Positions 36,116-44,095 of a stretch of 50,422 nt of DNA are shown here, piece after piece (position 1 is the stretch's first letter; each line of letters starts with the position of its first letter). The DNA lies in assembly GCA_018268785.1 (NCBI GenBank), contig JAFDVY010000013.1:1-50422 (forward strand), read 5' to 3'. A program made the translations under genes and the position numbers. The notes beneath the pieces were generated by a model that made no database searches, was not told where the DNA came from, and was given only the letters and a program-made list of their open reading frames with translations. This DNA comes from Acidobacteriota bacterium (GTDB taxonomy: Bacteria; Acidobacteriota; Terriglobia; Acidiferrales; UBA7541).

Positions 36116-38286
36116 TTTATTTTCCACCCTTGATGGATCACTTCCTGGAAGAACTGTCGCGGCTCCACGCGATGCGCCGCGTCATGCGGGCACGCGTATA
36201 CGCAGCTCGGCTCCTTCAAGTGAGTGCACAAATCGCACGAAGTCGCCTTTTGCTTGATCGTCGCCTTTTTCCGCCCGGGATTTTCCGGATCTTCCGCCAT
36301 CACTTCAAATGGATGCAGATTGATATTGCCGTACGGGCAATTTCGCGCGCACAACCCGCACCCGATGCACCAATCCTCGATAATCACTTCGAGCGAATTC
36401 CGCCTCCGGATCGATCCGACGGGACATCCCACCATGCACAGCGGGTCGCGGCACTGCCGGCAACTCGTGGCCACAAGGTAGTGATCGAACCGCAATCCAT
36501 CGCGCACCAGTCGCGTCACGCCGTCGTGCGCATCCGCGCACGCGTTCACGCAGGCGTCGCACCGCGTGCAATTCTGCAGATCCAGCACCAGCAAACTCTG
36601 CGCTTCCATCAATCCTTGCGACAAAAACTGATCGATCGGCACGCCTTGAATCATTTCCAGCCGCTGCTGATTTGCAAACCGCCTCTCTTCCGCAACAAGC
36701 TCCAGCCCGCGCCGGACCGTCGGGAAGCGCTCCACCATCTGCCGGAAATCTTCACCGGGGATCCGCACCACTTCCACATGATCCAGCGCCGTACAATTTG
36801 CCGTGCGCACTCCGCCGCCCAGCAATCCGATCTCGCCGAAGTAGTCTCCGCGCGAGAGATAAGCAAGCACCAGTTCGCCGCCCGGATAATTCTCCGAAAT
36901 TTTCACGAATCCGATGCGCACCAGATAAAAACTGTCCGCCACGTCGCCCTGTCTCGCAATCGCCTGTCCCGGAGCAAATCGTTGCAGCTCCACCGTCTCT
37001 TTCAAATGTTCGATAAAGTCCGGCGCCAGATCCGCGAACATCGGCACGCCGCGCAAATGGTTCTCCAGCGCGCGCCGCCGGTAGGTTTCATCAATCTGCG
37101 CTTTGAACGTCTTGTTCTTCATCATGATGTCGAGCACGTTGCGCAACATCTCATACGCCACGACATCCGACTCCGCTCGCACCGTCGCCGACCGAGGATA
37201 GAAATTCATGCAAGTCATTTCGCCAAAGAGATCGCCAGGGCCAAGCTCGGCCACGGGATTCCCATAAGAAAGGTCCACCGCGGCGTCGATGGGAATCGTT
37301 TTGTCTCCCGCTTCCTCCGCGCGTGTGTCTTCCTCGCGCCCCACAAGCGTGCTCGTCAGCCGCTTGAACAATCCTTTGCTTCCGCCCTGCGTCTTCACGT
37401 GCGCAATTGGCGTCGAAATCGAAACGCGCGCCCTGCCTTCCAAAATGTAAAACGCCGTCGAACCGAAATCGCCTTCCTTGCAAATCAGTTCGCCCTTGCG
37501 AAATCGCCGCTTCACGATTGCGCCGCGATTCAATTCCAAAAACGTTCCGGAAACGCCTTTGAACACTGGAAACTTCAGCAACTCTTCCGCTTCAAATCCT
37601 TCTGCCCCCGGCCCTTCCGCAATCGCCGTTCCCGTAACGCTCTTGTTCGTCAGCGCGCCCGTCGGGCACGAAACCATGCACTCCCCGCACGATACGCACG
37701 TCGAATCTCCCATCGGTGAATTCAGATCGAACGCAATTCCCGCCGAATAGCCTTTTCCCATCCGGCCCAAAACAAAATTCGTGCGCACTTCGTCGCACCC
37801 GCGGATGCACCGGTCGCACAAAATGCAGGCATCGTGGTCCACGGCGATCGAAAGGGAAGAATCGTCCTGCCCGCGAGCTACTGTCCGCTTCGCAAACCGC
37901 GGTTCCGTAATCCCCGCCGCCTGCGCCAAAGTCTCCAGTTCGCAGTCATGCGAATTGGTCTGCCGCGCACAAGGCGCAGGATGATCCGCCATCAAGAGTT
38001 CCAGGAGCGTCTTCCGCGCGCTCAGAACTTTCTCCGAGTTCGTCACCACCTTCATCCCCGGTTCGACCGGCCGCACACACGATGCCGCCAGCACCCGCGC
38101 CCCCGTATCCACCAAACACAAGCGGCAAACGCCCACCGGCGTTTCGTTTTGCAGATGGCAAAGCGTGGGAATCGTGACGCCGTTCATCCGTGCCGCATCA
38201 AATACAGTCGTCCCCGCCGGCACGCGCACCGCTGCGCCATCGATCGTGATGTCCACCATTCCCGGAGGTGTTGTGCTAGCCGCCAT
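36112..38286 (-). CDS. Polyferredoxin fusion with two cyclic-nucleotide-binding domains (NuoG/HoxU-like head, DmsB-like tail)
   Basis: 724 residues from the ATG at 38286; a TTG at 38370 is rejected because that stretch is a palindromic repeat. In order: a [2Fe-2S] ferredoxin (Cys43, 54, 57, 70); a degenerate NuoG-type His-Cys segment (His102, Cys106, Cys115, with the middle Cys missing); two [4Fe-4S] motifs (Cys154/157/160/164 and 197/200/203/207); Crp-type domain 1 (about 237-405, FGEMTCMNFYPRSATV); domain 2 (about 412-535, FGEIGLLGGGVRTANC); and a four-cluster DmsB/NrfC-like ferredoxin (Cys573/576/579/583, 609/612/617/621, 640/643/646/650, 684/687/695/699). Both sensor domains keep the FGE and R-S/T-A residues that hold the nucleotide phosphate. 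It should carry electrons between the NADH-oxidising protein upstream and the cytochrome b downstream. I know of no characterised protein with this order of domains. Confidence 0.88.
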   Translation of the reverse strand: MAASTTPPGMVDITIDGAAVRVPAGTTVFDAARMNGVTIPTLCHLQNETPVGVCRLCLVDTGARVLAASCVRPVEPGMKVVTNSEKVLSARKTLLELLMADHPAPCARQTNSHDCELETLAQAAGITEPRFAKRTVARGQDDSSLSIAVDHDACILCDRCIRGCDEVRTNFVLGRMGKGYSAGIAFDLNSPMGDSTCVSCGECMVSCPTGALTNKSVTGTAIAEGPGAEGFEAEELLKFPVFKGVSGTFLELNRGAIVKRRFRKGELICKEGDFGSTAFYILEGRARVSISTPIAHVKTQGGSKGLFKRLTSTLVGREEDTRAEEAGDKTIPIDAAVDLSYGNPVAELGPGDLFGEMTCMNFYPRSATVRAESDVVAYEMLRNVLDIMMKNKTFKAQIDETYRRRALENHLRGVPMFADLAPDFIEHLKETVELQRFAPGQAIARQGDVADSFYLVRIGFVKISENYPGGELVLAYLSRGDYFGEIGLLGGGVRTANCTALDHVEVVRIPGEDFRQMVERFPTVRRGLELVAEERRFANQQRLEMIQGVPIDQFLSQGLMEAQSLLVLDLQNCTRCDACVNACADAHDGVTRLVRDGLRFDHYLVATSCRQCRDPLCMVGCPVGSIRRRNSLEVIIEDWCIGCGLCARNCPYGNINLHPFEVMAEDPENPGRKKATIKQKATSCDLCTHLKEPSCVYACPHDAAHRVEPRQFFQEVIHQGWKIK

Positions 38287-38326
38287 GCCTCTTGTCCGTC
38301 TTTCCGTCGAGCCTAAAACGTTTGTC

Positions 38327-38355
38327 ATTCCGAGGGCGGTTTTTGCCCGAGGAAT
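38327..38355. repeat. REP-like palindromic element between the NuoEF-like gene and the polyferredoxin gene
   Basis: ATTCC (38327-38331) pairs with GGAAT (38351-38355) and GGGC (38334-38337) with GCCC (38345-38348), around a T-rich loop. The surrounding TGTCATTCCGAG...GAGGAATCTGCT pattern is a dispersed palindrome type that I recall from Acidobacteriota and other environmental genomes. It fills most of the 102-base gap and may modulate expression between the two genes. Confidence 0.5.
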
Positions 38356-38388
38356 CTGCTTTCTTGTCAATCAAGGCAAAGTGCTGCC

Positions 38389-40125
38389 TCACGGCCTGAT
38401 CCCAACCCGATTCGCTTCTCCCGCTCGCCTCGCCGCGCTCATGCACATGCCGCTCGGACATTCCCCTCGCAAAACATGCGCATCCACTTCCGAGCGAAAA
38501 TGCTTCAGCACGGATTGAATCGGCGCCGGCACAATTTGCCCAAGCCCGCAAATCGAAGCCTGGGCCATCGCATGCGAAAGCTCATCCAGCAATCCCAGAT
38601 CTGCGCGATACTGCGCTTCCGCCACTGAACCCTGCGACCATCGGGCCAGTAAATCCACCATCTTCTGCGATCCAACGCGGCAAGGCACGCACTTCCCGCA
38701 CGATTCATTCCGGTAAAACCGCACCGCATTCAATGCCATGTCCAACATGCAAGTTGTGTCGTCGCATACCACGATCGCGCCCGAACCAAGCATCGAACCT
38801 GCATCTGCCAGAGCCTTGAAATCCAGCCGCACATCCGCCATCGAAGCCGGCAAATATCCTGACGATGGCCCTGACGGTGCAAATGCCTTCAACTGCCTCC
38901 CGCCGCGCACTCCCCCCGCATAGCCAAACAGCACTTCGCGCATCGGAATGCCCATCGGCACTTCATAAATCCCCGGTTTCGCGCAGTGCCCGCTCACGCC
39001 CACAAATTTCAGCCCGCGCGACCCGCCTTGCCCTGCCGATTTGTACCAATCCACGCCGCGCATCAAGATCTGCGGCGCGTTCGCAAATGTCTCCACGTTA
39101 TTGATCACCGTCGGCTTTTGATAGAGTCCGTTCACGCCAGGAAACGGCGGCTTGTTGCGCGGCTCCGCTCGGTGTCCTTCGATCGCCTCGATCAATGCGC
39201 TCTCTTCGCCGCAAATGTATCCGCCAGGACTCACAAAAACACTCAAATCGAAATCCAGCCCGCTCCCTTGCAGATTCTTCCCCAGCAATCCGACGCGATA
39301 GCACCGCCGGATCTCTTCTCCTAGAATTTCTTCCTGCAAATGATATTCGTGCCGGATGTAGAGAATTCCTTGCTTCGCTCCGGTCACCAGCCCTGCAATC
39401 GCCATGCCTTCGATCACCAGATGTGCGAGATGCGTCATGATGAACCGGTCTTTGATCGTCCCCGGCTCGCTTTCATCCGCATTGCAAACGATGTATTTCT
39501 CCGCCACCGGCTGTTTCCGCACCAGATCCCACTTCATCGAAGTCGGAAATCCCGCGCCGCCCATTCCGCGCAATTCCGATTCTTTCAGCGTTGCCAGCAC
39601 TTCGTCGTAATCCTTGTTGATAATCAGTTGCCGCAGCACGCGATATTTTTCCGGCCCATCGTATGGATCCGACGCGCACTCCACGCGCTGCGTCTGCGGA
39701 TGGTCTTCGTGCAGTTCTTCCCCCCGCATCGCCGCCCGCGCAATCGCTTCCGCGGTTTCCGCGTTCATTCCCGTAAAAATCCGGTCGTTAATCGAAACCG
39801 CCGGCGCGTGATCGCACCGCCCCAGGCAGGAAACATCGCGAATTTCCACATCGCTCTTTGCAAGCCCCGCAAACCGCGTTTCCATCTCGGCTCGCAGTTC
39901 GCATGCTCCGTTCAAATGGCAGCTCATGTCCGCGCACACACGGATCTCCGCGCGCGGTGGCGGCATGAGATGAAAATGAGGATAAAAACTCGCGACGCTA
40001 TGAATTTGGTAGAGCGGAGTCTGGGTTCGCGCAGACAGCGCTTCCAGCTCTGCCTTCGGCAAGAATCCGTGGCGCAGTTGAATAGCCCGCAGGTCGTCGA
40101 AGATCACGGCGCCCGTCTCGCGCAA
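38389..40125 (-). CDS. NADH-oxidising flavoprotein, NuoE-NuoF (HoxF-like) fusion
   Basis: 578 residues. The first part (about 1-160) is a NuoE-type thioredoxin-fold [2Fe-2S] domain with Cys64, Cys69, Cys100 and Cys104. The rest is NuoF: the NADH and FMN sites RGMGGAGFPTSMKW (near 186), CNADESEPGTIKDRF and YICGEESALIEAIEGHRAEP, and the [4Fe-4S] ligands Cys476, 479, 482 and 526 (SCGKCVPCRVG, SICGLG). It should oxidise NADH, or reduce NAD+, in the cytoplasm and pass electrons to the polyferredoxin encoded next. No NuoB, C or D, pump subunits or hydrogenase genes are nearby, so this is neither complex I nor Hox hydrogenase. The start is a TTG at 40125, since no ATG lies near; a GTG at 40107 is the alternative. 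It is the first gene of the four-gene operon. Confidence 0.9.
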   Translation of the reverse strand: MRETGAVIFDDLRAIQLRHGFLPKAELEALSARTQTPLYQIHSVASFYPHFHLMPPPRAEIRVCADMSCHLNGACELRAEMETRFAGLAKSDVEIRDVSCLGRCDHAPAVSINDRIFTGMNAETAEAIARAAMRGEELHEDHPQTQRVECASDPYDGPEKYRVLRQLIINKDYDEVLATLKESELRGMGGAGFPTSMKWDLVRKQPVAEKYIVCNADESEPGTIKDRFIMTHLAHLVIEGMAIAGLVTGAKQGILYIRHEYHLQEEILGEEIRRCYRVGLLGKNLQGSGLDFDLSVFVSPGGYICGEESALIEAIEGHRAEPRNKPPFPGVNGLYQKPTVINNVETFANAPQILMRGVDWYKSAGQGGSRGLKFVGVSGHCAKPGIYEVPMGIPMREVLFGYAGGVRGGRQLKAFAPSGPSSGYLPASMADVRLDFKALADAGSMLGSGAIVVCDDTTCMLDMALNAVRFYRNESCGKCVPCRVGSQKMVDLLARWSQGSVAEAQYRADLGLLDELSHAMAQASICGLGQIVPAPIQSVLKHFRSEVDAHVLRGECPSGMCMSAARRAGEANRVGIRP

Positions 40126-40249
40126 TTGCGTCCCGCGAGAAGAGCGAAAAACGCGGGCCGCGCAGTGGAGTGAAAGTCCTGCAAATAGTAATGGGAGAAC
40201 CTCCGCGTGTAAACAGAAGAGCCCGGTTTCGTTTCTAGGTTAGCCACAA

Positions 40250-40999
40250 TTACCAGCCCAATTGGCTCATTCGCCTCAGAATAATCGCGCTGTAGCGATT
40301 CATCCGTTCCGGCCGCCTCTTCAGCGGAGCCGGCAGAATTGCCGCGAGCCGTGCCGACTGTTCCCGGCCGATATAACGCGCGTCCGTTCCATAATGATAA
40401 CGGCAGGCCGGCTCCGCGCCATAAATGCCCGGCCCCCATTCGACCACGTTCAGATAAATCTCAAGAATCCGCCTTTTGCCGAGCGCGAATTCGGCCACGG
40501 GCACCAGCGTTGCCTCCGCGCCCTTGCGCAGAAAAGACCGGCCTGTTCCAAAAAACAAATTTTTCACAAGCTGCTGCGTAATCGTGGAAGCTCCGCGTGT
40601 GCGCTCGCCCTCCAGATCGTCTTCCGCCGCGGTTTGGATCTCCTGCCAATCGAATCCATGGTGTTGATAGAACCGCGCATCCTCCGCCGCAATCACTGCA
40701 TGCTGGAGATCGGCGGAAATTTGACTGAGTGCTACAAATTTGTAGCTCTCCCGATACGGCTTGTGCTGAATCCACGCCTGCATTCGCCGCTGCATATGCA
40801 CTGCGGTCGTCGGCGGATCGATCCACCGCGCAGCCACAATCATCAGCGCAGCAAACGCCCATAAAACCACCGCGCCGATGACTAGCCATTTAACAAGCAG
40901 CCTAAAAAATCGAAATGCCCACACACGCTTTGGCATTGTTGGCGCCGTTTGCAGGCCGTTGGGCGACCTTGCCTTTGACATTTGCGGTACTTCAGTCAC
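40250..40999 (-). CDS. mtgA: Monofunctional peptidoglycan glycosyltransferase (GT51)
   Basis: 249 residues. A basic N terminus is followed by one membrane helix (about 32-57), then a GT51 domain: AVIAAEDARFYQHHGFDW with the catalytic glutamate, RGASTITQQLVKNLFF with the second conserved segment, and KRRILEIYLNVVEWGPGIYG. There is no transpeptidase domain, and the protein ends just after the GT fold, so it polymerises glycan strands from lipid II at the outer face of the inner membrane without cross-linking. The start is a GTG at 40999; in-frame ATGs at 40981 and 40936 are possible. It lies upstream of the redox operon on the same strand with a 124-base gap, so the operon may be partly read through from here. 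Confidence 0.92.
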   Translation of the reverse strand: MTEVPQMSKARSPNGLQTAPTMPKRVWAFRFFRLLVKWLVIGAVVLWAFAALMIVAARWIDPPTTAVHMQRRMQAWIQHKPYRESYKFVALSQISADLQHAVIAAEDARFYQHHGFDWQEIQTAAEDDLEGERTRGASTITQQLVKNLFFGTGRSFLRKGAEATLVPVAEFALGKRRILEIYLNVVEWGPGIYGAEPACRYHYGTDARYIGREQSARLAAILPAPLKRRPERMNRYSAIILRRMSQLGW

Positions 41000-41112
41000 G
41001 GCTCAGCATGATACGGGGCGTATGGATGTTTTTGTGGTGACACACGGCTACGTGCCAAATCTCCCTTGTGATCCAGCGTGAACTGCAGCTCTTTGAGCTC
41101 AACCACCGCGAA

Positions 41113-42378
41113 TCAAACACTTCTTAGGCCAGTCCGCTTCACAAGCAAGGTCAGCTTCTGATCGTGATTCATCGGTTCCCACGGAACAAGTTTTTCCGCG
41201 AGCACATCCATCCGGTGAAATAGCGTTAATTCCAGAAAAAGCCCAATGAAGTCCAGGTCCCGGAAGACTAACGAGCCGGCATTTCTCATCTTGTCTCGAA
41301 TTCGCTCGAAATGCGCCGGCATCTCGGTCCAGTGAAGGCTCGCACGATGATGGTGGCAAAGGTGGTACCCTTCGTTCAGAAAGTTCACCTCGTCCATTAC
41401 CGTCACGGTATTCGCAAAATAATCCAGAGGATTGTCCGGATCGCAGAAAGCGTGCTGCACCCACGCGGTGATTGCGTTGATGAAATTCATGCAGAGAAGG
41501 GGAACCAGGACAAATAGAATTCCAATTCTCCAGTTATAAACAAAAATGGCCGTGAAGTAAGCATAGTAGCGCGCCATTCCCCAAAACATTCGCCTTCGGT
41601 TCTTCTCATCGCCTTTCGCTTTGAAGTAGGCGTATGGGGCCAGTCCCAGGACCGTCCAAATGTTGTCGGAGAGATACCACAGGAAATCGATTCGGCTCGT
41701 TCGATCGCAGCCCATATTGTTGCGAGTATCGTCCGGTCCGCTGTTCTCTTTATGATGAAGACGCACATGCGCCGTTCGCCCAAGTTCCGGCGCGTTCCCA
41801 TACAAATATCCAAGGAAGAATTCCAGGTAACGCCCGAAGACCTTGCCGTATTTTTCCGAAAAAAAACCATGCCGACTGTGCGCTTCCAGGTGGCTGGCGC
41901 TGAACATCCTCACAAACTGCTGGAACTTGCGCCCGTAAAGGGAAAGATAAAAAGCGAGCACAAGCAGCAGCCGCGGCTTTCCCAAAGCCAGTTGAATCGC
42001 GAAAATCGGCACCGCCGTAAAGGTCAGCGAGATCATTAGTCGCAAAGCCGGGGTGTCCCGTGGATCCCGCAGAACTTTTTGCCCGAGTCGCTCGATCACT
42101 CTGCCATAGGCCCCGGAAAAGAATTTGCAAGCGGCGCGTAGCGGACGGATTCTCAAGAGGAGCTTTGCCGCACCATCGCATCCGAACGATAGCGCGACCA
42201 CGGGCAATGCTGCGGCAACGCTGGCCAATCCCATGACTAGCGCCAGCCACCGAAATAGGAATAGGAGTTTGCGTCTGGCGCCAAAACTGACCGCCAGCGA
42301 GGCGGCGCCCATCACAGGATTGTCCATTTCCATGGCAGCACCGTGTGCCCTTGCTCGACCAGGCACGAACGCGGCCAT
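41113..42378 (-). CDS. Membrane fatty-acid desaturase-type protein
   Basis: 421 residues from the ATG at 42378, chosen because GGAG lies six bases upstream. Hydrophobic helices occur at about 40-66, 115-150, 182-200, 236-256 and 270-305. The three histidine boxes of membrane di-iron desaturases are present: His163-x3-His167 (ASHLEAHS), HVRLHH at 204-209 and HLCHHH at 339-344, plus an extra His309 (VQHAFCDP). These bind two irons that activate oxygen to desaturate or hydroxylate a lipid chain. The box spacing fits the FA_desaturase family, but the regiochemistry and substrate cannot be read. It is divergent from a methyltransferase gene, which suggests a shared lipid pathway. Confidence 0.85.
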   Translation of the reverse strand: MAAFVPGRARAHGAAMEMDNPVMGAASLAVSFGARRKLLFLFRWLALVMGLASVAAALPVVALSFGCDGAAKLLLRIRPLRAACKFFSGAYGRVIERLGQKVLRDPRDTPALRLMISLTFTAVPIFAIQLALGKPRLLLVLAFYLSLYGRKFQQFVRMFSASHLEAHSRHGFFSEKYGKVFGRYLEFFLGYLYGNAPELGRTAHVRLHHKENSGPDDTRNNMGCDRTSRIDFLWYLSDNIWTVLGLAPYAYFKAKGDEKNRRRMFWGMARYYAYFTAIFVYNWRIGILFVLVPLLCMNFINAITAWVQHAFCDPDNPLDYFANTVTVMDEVNFLNEGYHLCHHHRASLHWTEMPAHFERIRDKMRNAGSLVFRDLDFIGLFLELTLFHRMDVLAEKLVPWEPMNHDQKLTLLVKRTGLRSV

Positions 42379-42384
42379 GTTAGG

Positions 42385-42388
42385 CTCC
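42385..42388 (-). promoter_or_regulatory. Ribosome binding site fixing the desaturase start
   Basis: GGAG six bases before the ATG at 42378. The upstream GTG at 42390 overlaps this site and is therefore unlikely to be used. Confidence 0.65.
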
Positions 42389-42511
42389 ACTCTGGAAGCA
42401 AGTCAATATTGCCGCTGCTCCGGTATTGCACAGAGTTCCCAGTTTGTTTTGATATATTCTCTGCCTGTTGCCTCTTTCTTTTGAAATCTCGTCATCAAAT
42501 GCACAGAACCC

Positions 42512-43381
42512 ATGAGCAGCCCGCCGTCCCAGCCTGAATCGGCCAACCGGCCTCGGCACAACGACAAACGAAAAATTGTCGAGCATTATGATTTTGTCAG
42601 CCCTTACTACCAGTCGCTTTGGGGCGAACATATCCATCATGGCTTTTGGATTCGCGGAGACGAATCGAAAGAAGTGGCACAGCTCCAGCTCGTCGAGCAT
42701 CTCGCCACACTCGCAAAGGTCCAGATCGGTTCCGCAATCCTCGATATCGGCTGTGGTTTCGGCGGTAGCAGCATTTACCTGGCGCAGAAATACAAAGCCC
42801 GCGCGATCGGCATCACAATCTCCCCAGTCCAGGTGGAAATGGCCAGAAAGGCGGCGGGCGCTGCCCAGTTGGACGCGCAGTTCCATCTCATGGACGCCGA
42901 AGCCCTGAATTTCCAGCAGCAGTTTGATCTTCTTTGGTCTGTCGAGTCCATCTCCCACTACCACGATCGTCGAGGTTTTTTTACGAACGCGGTAAAATTT
43001 CTGAAACCCGGTGGCGTCTTTGCTCTCACGGATTGGTTCAAAAAAGAAGGCCTTTCCGCCGCTCAAGAACGCAAATTTATCGAACCTATCGAACGGGGTA
43101 TGTTCATTGAACTCGAAACAATGGACAACTATGAGTCCTATCTCGTTGCCAGCGGCCTTCAAATCGTTCACAGACAGGATCTCTCGAGCCAGTGCGCGAA
43201 GAGCTGGGATCTCGCTTTGGAGGTAATCCGGAAAAAATCCTTTTGGATCCTTGCTGCAAAAATGGGAAAAGATTTTGTTGCCAATTTGAAGGCATTCCAC
43301 TCCATGCGCGCGGGGTACGCCTCCGGCAATTTTGTATGCGGGCTCTTCACTGCCACGAAGCCTTCCGAAGCTGCAAAGTAG
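42512..43381 (+). CDS. SAM-dependent methyltransferase (tocopherol/sterol/cyclopropane-synthase-like)
   Basis: 289 residues. The class I Rossmann domain starts near residue 70, with motif I ILDIGCGFGGSSIYLA (Asp78), then the acidic end of strand 2 region AIGITISPVQVEMA, DLLWSVESISH (motif IV) and LKPGGVFALTDW. The preceding HYDFVSPYYQSLWGEHIHHG resembles gamma-tocopherol methyltransferase and related terpenoid or lipid methyltransferases. The C-terminal part is helical and may shape the acceptor site. No membrane helix is obvious. The gene is divergent from the desaturase with 133 bases between them, so a common lipid or quinone-like substrate is conceivable. Confidence 0.8.
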   Translation: MSSPPSQPESANRPRHNDKRKIVEHYDFVSPYYQSLWGEHIHHGFWIRGDESKEVAQLQLVEHLATLAKVQIGSAILDIGCGFGGSSIYLAQKYKARAIGITISPVQVEMARKAAGAAQLDAQFHLMDAEALNFQQQFDLLWSVESISHYHDRRGFFTNAVKFLKPGGVFALTDWFKKEGLSAAQERKFIEPIERGMFIELETMDNYESYLVASGLQIVHRQDLSSQCAKSWDLALEVIRKKSFWILAAKMGKDFVANLKAFHSMRAGYASGNFVCGLFTATKPSEAAK

Positions 43382-43514
43382 TTCAGCCGCAAGCTGCTTC
43401 CATGTCGTAAGCTGTCCTCGACCTTCTCCGCGATCGCTGGCGCGCTACGGCGGCAATCGATGAATCTCTTTGCCAAATACTGAAAAAGCTGTATCGTTTC
43501 TTCCCGGTGTTTTT

Positions 43515-43829
43515 ATGGCGGCCACGAACGACTCTCGGCGTTATCCTCGGTATGGTTCCCTGAAAGGAACTCTTCTCGCTTGGCAGGCTTCCAGCTCGCG
43601 CGATGTCTCGCATGTACTTGATCTTTCCCTCGGCGGAATTTACGCGCGCGTCGCTGAACCCCCTCCTGTCGGCACGCCCATCCAGTTGTTGCTGGTCGCT
43701 CCTATGTTGGAAGTCAGAGCCCGTGCCGTTGTCCAGCGCAGCGAGCCGAAAAGGGGCATGGGCATCAAGCTGATTGCGATGCATCAGGATGACCGCGCGC
43801 GATTCGCCAGTTGGCTGAATCGCTTGCCG
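43515..43829 (+). CDS. PilZ-domain protein (c-di-GMP-binding candidate)
   Basis: About 105 residues from the ATG at 43515; the open frame extends to a TTG at 43470, and the stop codon follows at 43830-43832. Arg8-x3-Arg12 (SRRYPRYG) and Asp36-x-Ser38-x2-Gly41 (LDLSLGGIY) are the two c-di-GMP-binding signatures of PilZ. The remaining strands (TPIQLLLV, VRARAVVQRSEPKRGMGIKL) complete the small barrel. There is no other domain, so it is a stand-alone receptor or adaptor that would report cellular c-di-GMP to a partner. No motility or cellulose gene is adjacent. The start lacks a strong ribosome binding site. Confidence 0.8.
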
Positions 43830-43832
43830 TAG

Positions 43833-44095
43833 CCAGACAGGAATTTCGCTGCTCCTGCAGTTGTTTGATACCGGAAGCAGTGCGCGGCGCTAACAGTTCC
43901 GCCGCTCGTAAAATCGCATCATCCCCACGCGGCTCCCCGCACGCCCCGGCAATTCTCCAATCTTCATGCGGCCAGTATAAACCCTCCACCGCACTGCAGG
44001 GTCAAGCTCGCGCCGCACTCTTTGCAGAAATAGGACCGCCAAAACGCGGGAGTGTATGCTTTCCGTTGGATTTGCCAAGCATGTACAATCACCGG
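43833..44095 (+). other. 263-base non-coding region before the serine hydrolase gene
   Basis: An open frame from 43811 runs through it into the hydrolase, but the translated part is compositionally odd and lies upstream of the signal peptide. I see no RNA gene or clear promoter. Confidence 0.4.

Noticed and set aside
36130..37719. A 529-codon plus-strand open frame
   Set aside because: It is antisense to the polyferredoxin gene, whose cysteine motifs and cyclic-nucleotide domains are unmistakable. The shadow is His/Arg-rich.
38287..38370. An N-terminal extension of the polyferredoxin from a TTG at 38370
   Set aside because: The stretch coincides with a REP-like palindrome and lacks a ribosome binding site; the conserved ferredoxin fold begins after 38286.
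33658..40125. Reading the operon as respiratory complex I or a bidirectional [NiFe] hydrogenase
   Set aside because: There are no NuoB, C, D or pump subunits and no hydrogenase large or small subunit. The last two genes encode a b-type and a decaheme c-type cytochrome.
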